Positions 18,306 through 26,274 of a DNA stretch of 64,000 nt are shown here, piece after piece (positions within the stretch are counted from its first letter, which is position 1; the number at the start of each line of letters is the position of its first letter). The DNA lies in NCBI RefSeq assembly GCF_003987555.1, contig NZ_NGJW01000007.1, positions 1 through 64,000 of the forward strand, given 5' to 3'. The translations under genes were made by a program, and so were the position numbers. This DNA comes from Vagococcus lutrae (lineage in GTDB: Bacteria; Bacillota; Bacilli; Lactobacillales; Vagococcaceae). The notes beneath the pieces are model-generated. The model was not told the DNA's origin. It did not search any database and saw only the letters and a program-made list of their open reading frames with translations.

Positions 18306-19682
18306 TTATTTACTGGAAATTTTCTCTACTATTTTCACAAGCCCCATACTATTGCTACCCTTTAGCACGAGGATGTCTTCTGGCTTCACTAAGTCATGTA
18401 AGTAGTCGATAATCAGCTCTTCATTTCCTTTTTCCACATGATAAACAACTAAATCAGCGTTTTGTTGTAGCAATTTTGTATGTAAATTTTTCATTAGCTC
18501 TCCATATAAAATCACAATTTGGTACGGTTCTAGATATGGGGCAATACTTTGATGTAGCTCAGCCGATGTATCCCCAAGCTCTCCCATATCTGCTAAAACG
18601 GCTATTTTTTTTCCTTGATTTTCTACACGTGCAATCGTTTCTAATACTAACTTCATCGCAGTCGGATTAGCATTATACACATCACTAAACATTTGTGCAC
18701 CGTTCCATGTCGTTAACCACTCCGAGCGGCTTTGTGTTAATTCTGTTCGTGCTAGTCCTTCACTTATTTGATTGATAGAGAGACCAAATTTCAAACCGAT
18801 AATAATTGCAATCAACGCATTTTTTACATTGTAATCTCCTACAAATGGAATCGTAAACACTTGATTAGAAAGAGAAGAAACCGTAAAACGTGTTTCTTGT
18901 TGACTACGTTCGATAATTGTCGCTTGATAAATAGCAAGTTCAGTGAAACCAAATGTCGTCACTGTTTGAGGAATATTCTGTACATGAGGGGCTAAAAGCG
19001 GCTCGTCAGCGGGAATAATCAGTTCTCCTTGTTCCGAGAGGCCTGCGAGTATTTCAGCTTTGGCTTTAGCAATCCCTGCGCGACTTCCTAAAAATTCTAA
19101 ATGTGATTCTCCAATCATCGTGATAGCTGCGACATCTGGCGTTGCTAAACGACTTAAAAACTCAATCTCACCAGCATGATCCATTCCCATTTCAAGAACC
19201 AACACTTCCGTTGCACTGGACATATGTAAAATCGTATACGGCAAGCCAATATCATTATTAAAGTTCCCTTGTGTTTTATAGGTCGCAAAGCGTTGCGATA
19301 GAACAGCTTCGGTCATATCTTTTGTCGACGTTTTGCCATTACTACCTGTAATGGCTACTACTTTCGGATGAACTTTGTTTAAATAAAACACCGCTAGTTC
19401 TTGAAATGCCCCTAAAACATCTGGCACTTCAATGACAATCAGCTCTTCTGGAAAAGAATCATGCTTACGTCCTGCTTCCCACAAAGTTGCAGCTGCTCCT
19501 TGATTTTTTGCCGCTTGAATAAACTCATGTCCATCACGTTGTCCCTTTAATGGAATAAACAAGCTATTTTTAGTGATTTTACGTGAATCAAACTCGATTG
19601 TCTCAATATCGACTTGATTGTCGTATCCGTGTATCATTTGACCTTGAGTTGCTTTTATAATTTCTTGGATAGATAACATCAT
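18306..19682 (-). CDS. murF: UDP-N-acetylmuramoyl-tripeptide--D-alanyl-D-alanine ligase
   Basis: MurF adds D-Ala-D-Ala to the UDP-MurNAc-tripeptide, the last cytosolic step of the peptidoglycan monomer. The 458-residue protein has an N-terminal substrate domain, the ATP-binding TGSNGKTSTKDM (about residues 112-123), GNFNNDIGLP (about 139), the central ligase domain and the C-terminal DVYNANPTAM (about 339) and ADMGELG motifs. It follows ddl, whose product it uses, but a terminator hairpin lies between them, so it may be expressed by readthrough. Confidence 0.96.
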   Translation of the reverse strand: MMLSIQEIIKATQGQMIHGYDNQVDIETIEFDSRKITKNSLFIPLKGQRDGHEFIQAAKNQGAAATLWEAGRKHDSFPEELIVIEVPDVLGAFQELAVFYLNKVHPKVVAITGSNGKTSTKDMTEAVLSQRFATYKTQGNFNNDIGLPYTILHMSSATEVLVLEMGMDHAGEIEFLSRLATPDVAAITMIGESHLEFLGSRAGIAKAKAEILAGLSEQGELIIPADEPLLAPHVQNIPQTVTTFGFTELAIYQATIIERSQQETRFTVSSLSNQVFTIPFVGDYNVKNALIAIIIGLKFGLSINQISEGLARTELTQSRSEWLTTWNGAQMFSDVYNANPTAMKLVLETIARVENQGKKIAVLADMGELGDTSAELHQSIAPYLEPYQIVILYGELMKNLHTKLLQQNADLVVYHVEKGNEELIIDYLHDLVKPEDILVLKGSNSMGLVKIVEKISSK

Positions 19683-19701
19683 TTTTTTCCTTTCTTTTCA
19701 C

Positions 19702-19736
19702 AAAAAACTGAGACAAATGTCATCATCTGTCTCAGT
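19702..19736 (-). terminator. Terminator between ddl and murF
   Basis: Stem ACTGAGACA/TGTCTCAGT (19707-19715, 19728-19736), then six T on the minus strand. It would attenuate transcription from ddl into murF. Confidence 0.75.
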
Positions 19737-19742
19737 CTTGTT

Positions 19743-20792
19743 CTATTGATGCGTAATAGATAATCGTTGTTTAGCTTGATGACGCATTAATCCCAGTTGA
19801 ATTAATTCTTCTATCAAGTCACCATACTTCAATCCCATTTCTTGCCATAACAATGGATACATACTAAATGGCGTGAAACCTGGCATAGTATTTAATTCAT
19901 TTAAGAACAAGTCGTGATTATTCGTTAAGAAAAAGTCACAACGGCTTAATCCACTACCATCTAAAGCTAAATATGCTTTTTCAGCATAAGCACGTGCTTG
20001 CTCGTGAATTTCTTCTGGGATATCCGCTGGAATTTGTAACGTCACATCATTGTTAATATATTTTGCATCATAATCATAAAAATCGACCGTTTTGACAATT
20101 TCTCCCGCTAAAGTTGTTCGGACTTCTTCGTTACCCAATACGGCAATTTCAATTTCACGTGCTTCAATCCCTTGCTCTACCACGACGCGATGATCATACT
20201 GAAGCGCTAAATCAATCGACGCCTTCAATTCTTCTTGATTTTCTGCTTTACTAATTCCTACACTTGAACCTAAGTTTGCAGGTTTTACAAACATTGGATA
20301 GACAAGCGACCCTTCACAATGACGGAAAACTTCTTCTTGGTCTTTACGCCAATCATTTTTCGTTACAGCGACAAACGGTAACTGTGGGATTCCGATCTGT
20401 TGTAATACTAATTTTGTCATTATCTTATCCATTGCGCAAGCGCTCGCTAAAACTCCGGCTCCAACATAAGGCATATTTAATGTTTCTAACATTCCTTGAA
20501 TTTTTCCATCTTCGCCATTCGGCCCATGTAACATTGGAAAAACAAGTGTGTCTTCTTCCACTAAATCACAAAACGATATGGTCTCAGCATTATCAACTGT
20601 TAAATGCAAATCTTCTTCTAATTTAGGTGCTTCAGTTAGGAGTGGTCCTTTCAACAATTGCCCCTCTCGTGTGATATAAACTAATTGTACTTGGTAATAA
20701 TTGTAATAGAATGCTTGTAACATTGAATAAGCAGTTAAAATTGAAATTTCATGTTCTGCGCTTTGTCCACCATATAGTGCAATTATTTTCAA
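19743..20792 (-). CDS. ddl: D-alanine--D-alanine ligase
   Basis: Ddl joins two D-alanines with ATP for cell-wall synthesis. The 349-residue ATP-grasp enzyme begins with the ALYGGQSAEHEISI loop. It has HGPNGEDGKIQG (about residues 89-100), YVGAGVLASACAMDK (about 109), FVKPANLGSSVGI (about 168) and the omega-loop segment FYDYDAKY (about 232), which matches the D-Ala-D-Ala rather than D-Ala-D-Lac type. The latter point suggests it does not itself confer vancomycin resistance. RCDFFLT and NELNTMPGFT close the active site. Confidence 0.96.
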   Translation of the reverse strand: MKIIALYGGQSAEHEISILTAYSMLQAFYYNYYQVQLVYITREGQLLKGPLLTEAPKLEEDLHLTVDNAETISFCDLVEEDTLVFPMLHGPNGEDGKIQGMLETLNMPYVGAGVLASACAMDKIMTKLVLQQIGIPQLPFVAVTKNDWRKDQEEVFRHCEGSLVYPMFVKPANLGSSVGISKAENQEELKASIDLALQYDHRVVVEQGIEAREIEIAVLGNEEVRTTLAGEIVKTVDFYDYDAKYINNDVTLQIPADIPEEIHEQARAYAEKAYLALDGSGLSRCDFFLTNNHDLFLNELNTMPGFTPFSMYPLLWQEMGLKYGDLIEELIQLGLMRHQAKQRLSITHQ

Positions 20793-20846
20793 GGTTTATT
20801 TCCTCCTCTATTATCAAAATCTCTTATATTATAGCAAGTTTCGAGT

Positions 20847-20882
20847 AAAAAAAACAAGCTTATTTCCATTCTAAGCTTGTTT
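20847..20882 (-). terminator. Terminator upstream of ddl
   Basis: Perfect 11-bp stem AAACAAGCTTA/TAAGCTTGTTT (20852-20862, 20872-20882) with T run on the minus strand. It overlaps the stop codon of the unknown gene before it. Confidence 0.85.
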
Positions 20883-21659
20883 TAAACTCGAAAGTGACTC
20901 CCATTCTTCTTCTGTTAAAATCCAGCAACCATCTCGGTCGTCATATTCAAGCATACCAATCTGATCATCTTTTTCAAAGCGTTGATAATCAACTAATTGA
21001 ACTTGATCTTCCACGACATAAATCGGTATCTTATATTTTCCTTGATAAAATTCAGGTTGTGAAAAATCAAAAACAACGCCTTCTTGTAAAATTCGTTTCA
21101 TATCTTTTAATAAATCTGTCGGCATACGATTGATTGTTTTAGGCTTTTTAAAGAATAGACGTCTTTCTTGTCGTTTTTCAGTAACTTGTTTAATGAGTTT
21201 TTGTTCTAAAATATAGTAAAAATCATCCAAATGACGATAGTATATTTTACTAACATGATTTGGTTTTTCAAAATAAACATAGTTATTCTGCAACTTGTAG
21301 AAAAAGGGTGAATGTAGTTGAGTACCCATGTGTCCAAAATATAGCAACTCGGCAATTTCCATGGGAGTAAGCTGTGTCACTAAGCTAATATCTTTATAAT
21401 CAATCCACTTTACTAAACGATGAGATTGTTCTTTTTGTAACATAAAATAACGCTTTATATCTTTTTCACCGCGAATGATTTTTAACCCTGTATGACGCTC
21501 ATACTCGCCTTCGACCGCTTGGGGGTCTAACAGTAAAATATTCTCAGGATACAGCGACATATTTTTTTCAAAATCATCCATTGTAATACCTTTGGATGTG
21601 ACGGCATTACTAATTGTGTCTAAATGAACATAAATTCTTTGGGAACCCACTTTTTTCAC
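20871..21659 (-). CDS. Protein of unknown function upstream of ddl
   Basis: I do not recognise this 262-residue protein. It is soluble in appearance, with no signal peptide or membrane helix, and rich in Tyr, Phe, Lys and Asp. Visible segments include LTPMEIAELLYFGHMGTQLHSPFF (quoted only in part as a family landmark: PMEIAELLYFGHM, about residues 117-129), KIYYRHLDDFYYILEQ (about 157-172) and the acidic tail GMLEYDDRDGCWILTEEEW. No catalytic motif stands out. It ends in its own terminator before ddl, so the two are separate transcripts. It may be a conserved enterococcal-type protein of unknown role. Confidence 0.75.
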   Translation of the reverse strand: MKKVGSQRIYVHLDTISNAVTSKGITMDDFEKNMSLYPENILLLDPQAVEGEYERHTGLKIIRGEKDIKRYFMLQKEQSHRLVKWIDYKDISLVTQLTPMEIAELLYFGHMGTQLHSPFFYKLQNNYVYFEKPNHVSKIYYRHLDDFYYILEQKLIKQVTEKRQERRLFFKKPKTINRMPTDLLKDMKRILQEGVVFDFSQPEFYQGKYKIPIYVVEDQVQLVDYQRFEKDDQIGMLEYDDRDGCWILTEEEWESLSSLKQA

Positions 21660-21861
21660 CTCGCTTCACTTTACCTTATATATACCATTCTACATCATTT
21701 TTTTCAAAAAGGACCAATTTTTTGTTTAAGTTTTTATTACATTCCTTTATAAAACGCTTCCAAAAGACATCAATTTGTAACAATTCTAAAAAAGCCACTT
21801 GATTAGTCTTTTTTGATACACTATGCTAGAATACAAACGATAAAACTTTTAGGAGAGTCAT

Positions 21862-22569
21862 ATGAAAAAGAAAAAATCTATAAAAAATAGTTTAATCAAT
21901 CTGTTTTTATTTCTAATGTTATTAGTTGGTTTGGCACTTGTTTTTAATGAGCCGATTAAAACATTCCTTTTAAAACAACGTAGTAATCAATATCGCGTTT
22001 CAGATATTACCAAAGACCAAATAGCAGAAAATAAAAAAAAGGAAACGACCTTTGATTTTGATGCCGTAGAAGCTGCGGATTTAGAGAGTGTTTTACGCGG
22101 TACTTTTTCTGACGAAGATTTATACGTACTTGGTGGCATTGCCATTCCTAGTGTTTCCATTAATCTTCCGATTTACAAAGGACTTTCCGATGCGGCGATA
22201 ACTTTTGGTGCTGGTACGATGACACCCGAACAGGAAATGGGAGAAGGAAACTATTCATTGGCCAGTCATCATATGATTAATCCTGAAATCTTATTCGGCC
22301 CTCTCGTCAATATCCAATTAGGCGCTCCCATGTATTTAACCGACTTAGAGTATATCTATGAATACACTGTCACGTATAAAGAGTACGTGGCGCCAACGCG
22401 TGTTGATTTATTAGACATTGTCCCTGACAAAACGTTGCTAACATTAATCACCTGCGATTATACTGGAGCTAACCGCCTTGCCGTGCAAGGGGAACTTGCC
22501 AAAAAGACACCTATCAAAGAAGCTTCACCTGAAATCGCCGATGCCTTTGGCTTGTCAATCAATCGTTAA
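21862..22569 (+). CDS. srtA: Class A sortase
   Basis: Sortase A is a membrane transpeptidase that links LPxTG surface proteins to the cell wall. The 235-residue protein has an N-terminal membrane anchor (about residues 10-30). Its catalytic triad is visible: His in SLASHHMI (136 or 137), Cys198 in TLITCDY and Arg205 in ANRLAVQ. GGIAIPSVSINLPIYKG is the usual first strand pair. It starts after AGGAG and is a single plus-strand gene with a terminator shared with the opposing phosphatase gene. No LPxTG substrate is encoded in the window. Confidence 0.94.
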   Translation: MKKKKSIKNSLINLFLFLMLLVGLALVFNEPIKTFLLKQRSNQYRVSDITKDQIAENKKKETTFDFDAVEAADLESVLRGTFSDEDLYVLGGIAIPSVSINLPIYKGLSDAAITFGAGTMTPEQEMGEGNYSLASHHMINPEILFGPLVNIQLGAPMYLTDLEYIYEYTVTYKEYVAPTRVDLLDIVPDKTLLTLITCDYTGANRLAVQGELAKKTPIKEASPEIADAFGLSINR

Positions 22570-22602
22570 AAAGAAGCGTTCCGTCAACGGAACGCTTCTT
22601 TT
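22568..22602. terminator. Bidirectional terminator between srtA and the phosphatase gene
   Basis: A perfect 13-bp stem (22571-22583, 22588-22600) with loop TCAA is flanked by A on one side and T on the other, between convergent genes. Confidence 0.88.
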
Positions 22603-22605
22603 ATT

Positions 22606-23070
22606 TTACTCATTTTCCCATTCATCTAACCACCGATTCGTTGTCTTATCTAAAAGTTGATACGTTTCATCAAAATCTCCCGTGTAATAAGGATCGGGTA
22701 CTTCTGAAACTGACTGATTATCTAAAACTGACAAATATAAATGAATTTTATCATGTGTCTGTAAAGGCGCCATTCGCTTCAAATCTTTAATATTTTGCTT
22801 ATCCATTCCCAAGATTATATCGTATGTTTCAAAGTCTTCAGACTTGATTTGTTCAGAGAAAATCCCGCTATCATCAATCTGATACTCCGCAAGTTTTTTA
22901 CGCGTTCCTGCGTGTGGCGCCTGACCGACGTTCCAATTAGACGTCGCACGTGAAGAAACTTCAATTTTGTCGTTCAGACCACGCTCTTCAATCCGATGCC
23001 GTAACATTGCTTCAGCCATAGGTGACCGACAAATATTACCTAAACAAACAATTAATACTTTTTTTGTCAT
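22606..23070 (-). CDS. Low-molecular-weight protein tyrosine phosphatase
   Basis: A 154-residue cytosolic phosphatase. The P-loop CLGNICRSPMAEAM (about residues 9-22) contains the catalytic cysteine and arginine of the C-x5-R motif. The general-acid Asp lies in VPDPYYTGDFD (about 120-130). Such enzymes can act on protein phosphotyrosine, phosphoarginine (YwlE type) or small molecules. Its exact target cannot be told from sequence. The start overlaps the stop of the upstream YaiI-family gene by 4 bases, so both form one unit. Confidence 0.9.
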   Translation of the reverse strand: MTKKVLIVCLGNICRSPMAEAMLRHRIEERGLNDKIEVSSRATSNWNVGQAPHAGTRKKLAEYQIDDSGIFSEQIKSEDFETYDIILGMDKQNIKDLKRMAPLQTHDKIHLYLSVLDNQSVSEVPDPYYTGDFDETYQLLDKTTNRWLDEWENE

Positions 23071-23513
23071 GTTATCCCTCTTTTTAAATAATTTTCAAAC
23101 TGTTCACAAAAATGCTCACGATCTTGCCTTGTAAATTTCTTTGGGCCTTTCGTTCGTTGTCCTGCTTGACGTTGTTGTTGATGATGGTAACGCTGCATAA
23201 GTAAAAAATCGATTGTTTCTTTATGGTACTGCTTGCCAGAATGATGAAAAACAGCGACATCATGCGCAAGTGCTAAGGAAGCTAAACCATAATCTTGCGT
23301 AATCAAACAATCGCCAGCCTTGGCTAAAGACATGACTTTATAGTCTGCTGCGTCATTGCCACGCTCAACGTACGACACTTTAACATGGGCAGGATAAACC
23401 TCTGTCGTATAATGGTCGAAAGAAGCTACGATTAACACTTGCTGATTATACTTGCTCGCAAGTTTGATCACTTCTTTTTTAACCGGACACGCGTCACCAT
23501 CAATAATAATCAT
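23067..23513 (-). CDS. YaiI/YqxD family protein (UPF0178, DUF188)
   Basis: A 148-residue protein with the family opening MIIIDGDACPVKKEV. The middle carries VSYVERGNDAADYKVMSLAKAGDCLITQDYGLASLAL (key pieces GNDAADYK about residue 52 and DCLITQDYGLA about 69). The acidic residues suggest a PIN-like nuclease fold, but activity is not established for the family. A basic C-terminal tail (KGPKKFTRQDREHF) is usual. It overlaps the phosphatase gene downstream. Confidence 0.88.
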   Translation of the reverse strand: MIIIDGDACPVKKEVIKLASKYNQQVLIVASFDHYTTEVYPAHVKVSYVERGNDAADYKVMSLAKAGDCLITQDYGLASLALAHDVAVFHHSGKQYHKETIDFLLMQRYHHQQQRQAGQRTKGPKKFTRQDREHFCEQFENYLKRGIT

Positions 23514-23526
23514 ATGCTCTCCTTTT

Positions 23527-23560
23527 AAAAAAGAAAGCGTAAGATTTAACTTACGCTTTC
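23527..23560 (-). terminator. Terminator after leuS
   Basis: Perfect 11-bp stem GAAAGCGTAAG/CTTACGCTTTC with loop ATTTAA (23533-23560), followed by six T on the minus strand. Confidence 0.88.
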
Positions 23561-23567
23561 GATTGCT

Positions 23568-25979
23568 TTAATTTGCTACGATATTAACGAGTTTATTTGG
23601 TACTGCGATAATTTTACGAATCGTTTTCCCTTCAATTTGGGCTTGAATTGTTTCATTAGCTAAAGCCAATTCTTCCAATTCTTTTTGAGACGTATCTCGC
23701 GCAACCATCATACGTTCGCGTACTTTTCCGTTAATCTGAATGACGATTTCAAGCGTATCTTCTATCAAATGATGCTCATCATATTCTGGCCAAGGAACAT
23801 AGGTTATACTTCCTTCATTTCCTAAACGTGACCATAGCTCTTCTCCAATATGAGGTGCAACAGGAGCTAACAATTGAACAAACCCGTTCATGTATTCGAT
23901 TGGTAACGCTTCTTGCTTATTCGCTTCATTGACAAACACCATCAATTGCGAAATAGCCGTGTTGAAATGCATCACTTCATAATCTTCTGTCACTTTTTTC
24001 ACAGTTTGATGATAAACTTTCGTTAATTTACCGTCATTAAATGTGGTAATGCGGTCGCGTAGTTTTCCTTCTTCATCAATCATCAAGCGCCATACACGGT
24101 CTAAGAACTTACGACTACCTTCTAGACCTTTTTCACTCCAAGCAATGGAAGCATCTAAAGGTCCCATAAACATTTCATATAGACGAAGTGTATCAGCACC
24201 GTATTTATTGACAACGTCATCCGGGTTCACGACATTCCCTTTAGATTTAGACATTTTTTCATTGTTGTTTCCTAAAATCATCCCTTGGTTAAACAAGCGT
24301 TGGAATGGTTCTTTCGTATGAACTACACCGATATCATACAAGAATTTATGCCAGAAACGAGCATATAATAAGTGAAGAACCGCATGTTCAGCTCCCCCGA
24401 TATACATATCAATTGGTAGCCAGAATTTTAGTTTTTCTGGGTCAGCAATTTGTTCCGTATTATGTGGGTCGATAAAACGTAAATAGTACCAAGAACTTCC
24501 CGCCCATTGTGGCATAGTATTCGTTTCGCGACGACCTTTCATCCCTGTTTCTGGGTCCACTACATTCACCCAGTCTTCAATATTAGCTAATGGCGATTCG
24601 CCCGTTCCACTTGGATGAATATCCGTAGCAATCGGTAGCTCTAATGGTAGCTCTTCTTCTGGCACGGTGGTAGTAGTGCCGTCTTCCCAATGAATCACTG
24701 GAATCGGTTCACCCCAGTAACGCTGACGAGAGAATAACCAATCACGTAAACGATAATTCACTTCTTTATGACCGATTTCTTTTTCCTCTAACCAACCTAG
24801 CATTTTTTCAATTGCCGCTTCTTGTTCTAAGCCATTTAAGAAGTCAGAGTTAATATGCGCGCCATCTCCCGTGTAGGCTTCTTCTGAAACATCGGCATCT
24901 ACAACTGGAATTATTGGTAAATCAAATGTTTTGGCAAATTCATAGTCACGTTGATCGTGAGCGGGTACTGCCATAATAGCGCCTGTTCCATACGTTGCAA
25001 GCACATAATCGGCAATCCAAATTGGCATTTTTTCGCCATTAGCAGGGTTAATCGCATAGGCTCCAGTAAAGACACCTGTTTTTTCTTTTGAAAGTTCAGT
25101 ACGAAGTAAGTCTGATTTTTTCTCAGTTTCTTTGATATATGCCGCAACTGCGTCACGTTGTTCAGGCGTTGTAATTTTTTGTACGAGCTCTAATTCCGGT
25201 GCTAATACAGCGTAGGTTGAGCCAAACAAAGTATCTGGACGTGTCGTAAATACTGTAAATGTCTCATCTGTTCCTTCTATTTCAAAGCGAACCTTCGCCC
25301 CTTCTGAGCGACCAATCCAGTGACGTTGCATTTCTTTAATATTCTCTGGCCAATCTACTAAGTCTAAATCATCAATTAAACGATCAGCATAGGCTGTGAT
25401 TTTTAACATCCATTGTTTCATCGGCACGCGATAAACAGGGTGACTGCCACGCTCGGATAGACCGTCAATCACTTCTTCATTCGCTAATACAGTACCTAGC
25501 GCTGGACACCAGTTAACTGCGACTTCCGCTTCATAAGCTAAGCCTTTTTCAAAAAGCTTGGTAAAAATCCATTGCGTCCATTTGTAATATTCTGGATCAG
25601 TAGTGTTAATTTCACGATCCCAGTCATAACTAAATCCTAATGAGTTAATTTGACGACGAAATGTTTCAATATTTTGTGCTGTAAACTCTGCGGGGTCATT
25701 TCCTGTATCTAGCGCATATTGTTCGGCAGGCAAGCCAAAAGCATCCCACCCCATAGGATGTAAAACATTATAGCCTTGACTTCGTTTCATACGAGATAAA
25801 ATATCCGTAGCAGTATAACCTTCAGGATGTCCTACGTGTAATCCTTCTCCTGATGGGTAAGGAAACATATCCAACGCATAAAATGTTGGTTTATCAGGAT
25901 CCTCTGTTGTCTTAAATTGATGCGTGTCTCGCCAAAAATCTTGCCATTTTTTTTCCATCTCCAAATGTTGATAACTCAT
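23568..25979 (-). CDS. leuS: Leucyl-tRNA synthetase
   Basis: Charges tRNA-Leu. The 803-residue class I synthetase has the HIGH-type motif [16 protein letters not shown] (about residues 40-55), an editing domain with [15 protein letters not shown] (about 240) and the [14 protein letters not shown] signature (about 572-585). The C-terminal domain ends with [14 protein letters not shown], as expected for a full-length bacterial enzyme. Expression is probably governed by the T-box leader at 26001-26236, which senses uncharged tRNA-Leu. The promoter before it is close to consensus. Confidence 0.97.
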   Translation of the reverse strand: MSYQHLEMEKKWQDFWRDTHQFKTTEDPDKPTFYALDMFPYPSGEGLHVGHPEGYTATDILSRMKRSQGYNVLHPMGWDAFGLPAEQYALDTGNDPAEFTAQNIETFRRQINSLGFSYDWDREINTTDPEYYKWTQWIFTKLFEKGLAYEAEVAVNWCPALGTVLANEEVIDGLSERGSHPVYRVPMKQWMLKITAYADRLIDDLDLVDWPENIKEMQRHWIGRSEGAKVRFEIEGTDETFTVFTTRPDTLFGSTYAVLAPELELVQKITTPEQRDAVAAYIKETEKKSDLLRTELSKEKTGVFTGAYAINPANGEKMPIWIADYVLATYGTGAIMAVPAHDQRDYEFAKTFDLPIIPVVDADVSEEAYTGDGAHINSDFLNGLEQEAAIEKMLGWLEEKEIGHKEVNYRLRDWLFSRQRYWGEPIPVIHWEDGTTTTVPEEELPLELPIATDIHPSGTGESPLANIEDWVNVVDPETGMKGRRETNTMPQWAGSSWYYLRFIDPHNTEQIADPEKLKFWLPIDMYIGGAEHAVLHLLYARFWHKFLYDIGVVHTKEPFQRLFNQGMILGNNNEKMSKSKGNVVNPDDVVNKYGADTLRLYEMFMGPLDASIAWSEKGLEGSRKFLDRVWRLMIDEEGKLRDRITTFNDGKLTKVYHQTVKKVTEDYEVMHFNTAISQLMVFVNEANKQEALPIEYMNGFVQLLAPVAPHIGEELWSRLGNEGSITYVPWPEYDEHHLIEDTLEIVIQINGKVRERMMVARDTSQKELEELALANETIQAQIEGKTIRKIIAVPNKLVNIVAN

Positions 25980-26000
25980 GTAACTCCTCCTTTATGATAA

Positions 26001-26236
26001 TAAAAAAGCCCTATAAGAGTAAGAGTTACTCTTATAGGACGTTCGTTTCGACGTGGTACCACCTAATTTTTCATCTATCACACTACAATAGATGACTCTC
26101 AGCATATAACGTTGCTAAACGAATCAGTCTTATCAACTGACTATCTCCAAGGTAAGTTCAAAGATTTCTTACTATGCATTTTCACCGACCATGCACTCTC
26201 TGAAAGAAGGCCTCTTTTACTACTCCTCTTCATCGT
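26001..26236 (-). promoter_or_regulatory. T-box leader of leuS
   Basis: The conserved T-box sequence GGTGGTACCACG is at 26052-26063 on the minus strand. A strong terminator follows (stem arms about 26009-26021 and 26026-26037, then a T run). The 5' part contains a stem I-like region. A CTT in the context GAACTTACC (around 26155-26163) may be the leucine specifier. Uncharged tRNA-Leu would stabilise the antiterminator and allow leuS transcription. Confidence 0.9.
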
Positions 26237-26242
26237 AAATGT

Positions 26243-26271
26243 ATTATATCAGAGCTTTTAACTTGTTGCAA
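26243..26271 (-). promoter_or_regulatory. Promoter of leuS
   Basis: -35 TTGCAA at 26266-26271 and -10 TATAAT at 26243-26248, spaced 17 bases, placing the start near the beginning of the T-box leader. It directly abuts the stop codon of the glucosaminidase gene. Confidence 0.8.
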
Positions 26272-26274
26272 ACT

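Noticed and set aside
20264-20626. 120-residue frame opposite ddl
   Set aside because: Antisense shadow of a conserved gene with no start signals.
19743-20792. Ddl as a vancomycin-resistance (D-Ala-D-Lac) ligase
   Set aside because: The omega-loop segment FYDYDAKY is of the D-Ala-D-Ala type and no vanH or vanX gene is adjacent.
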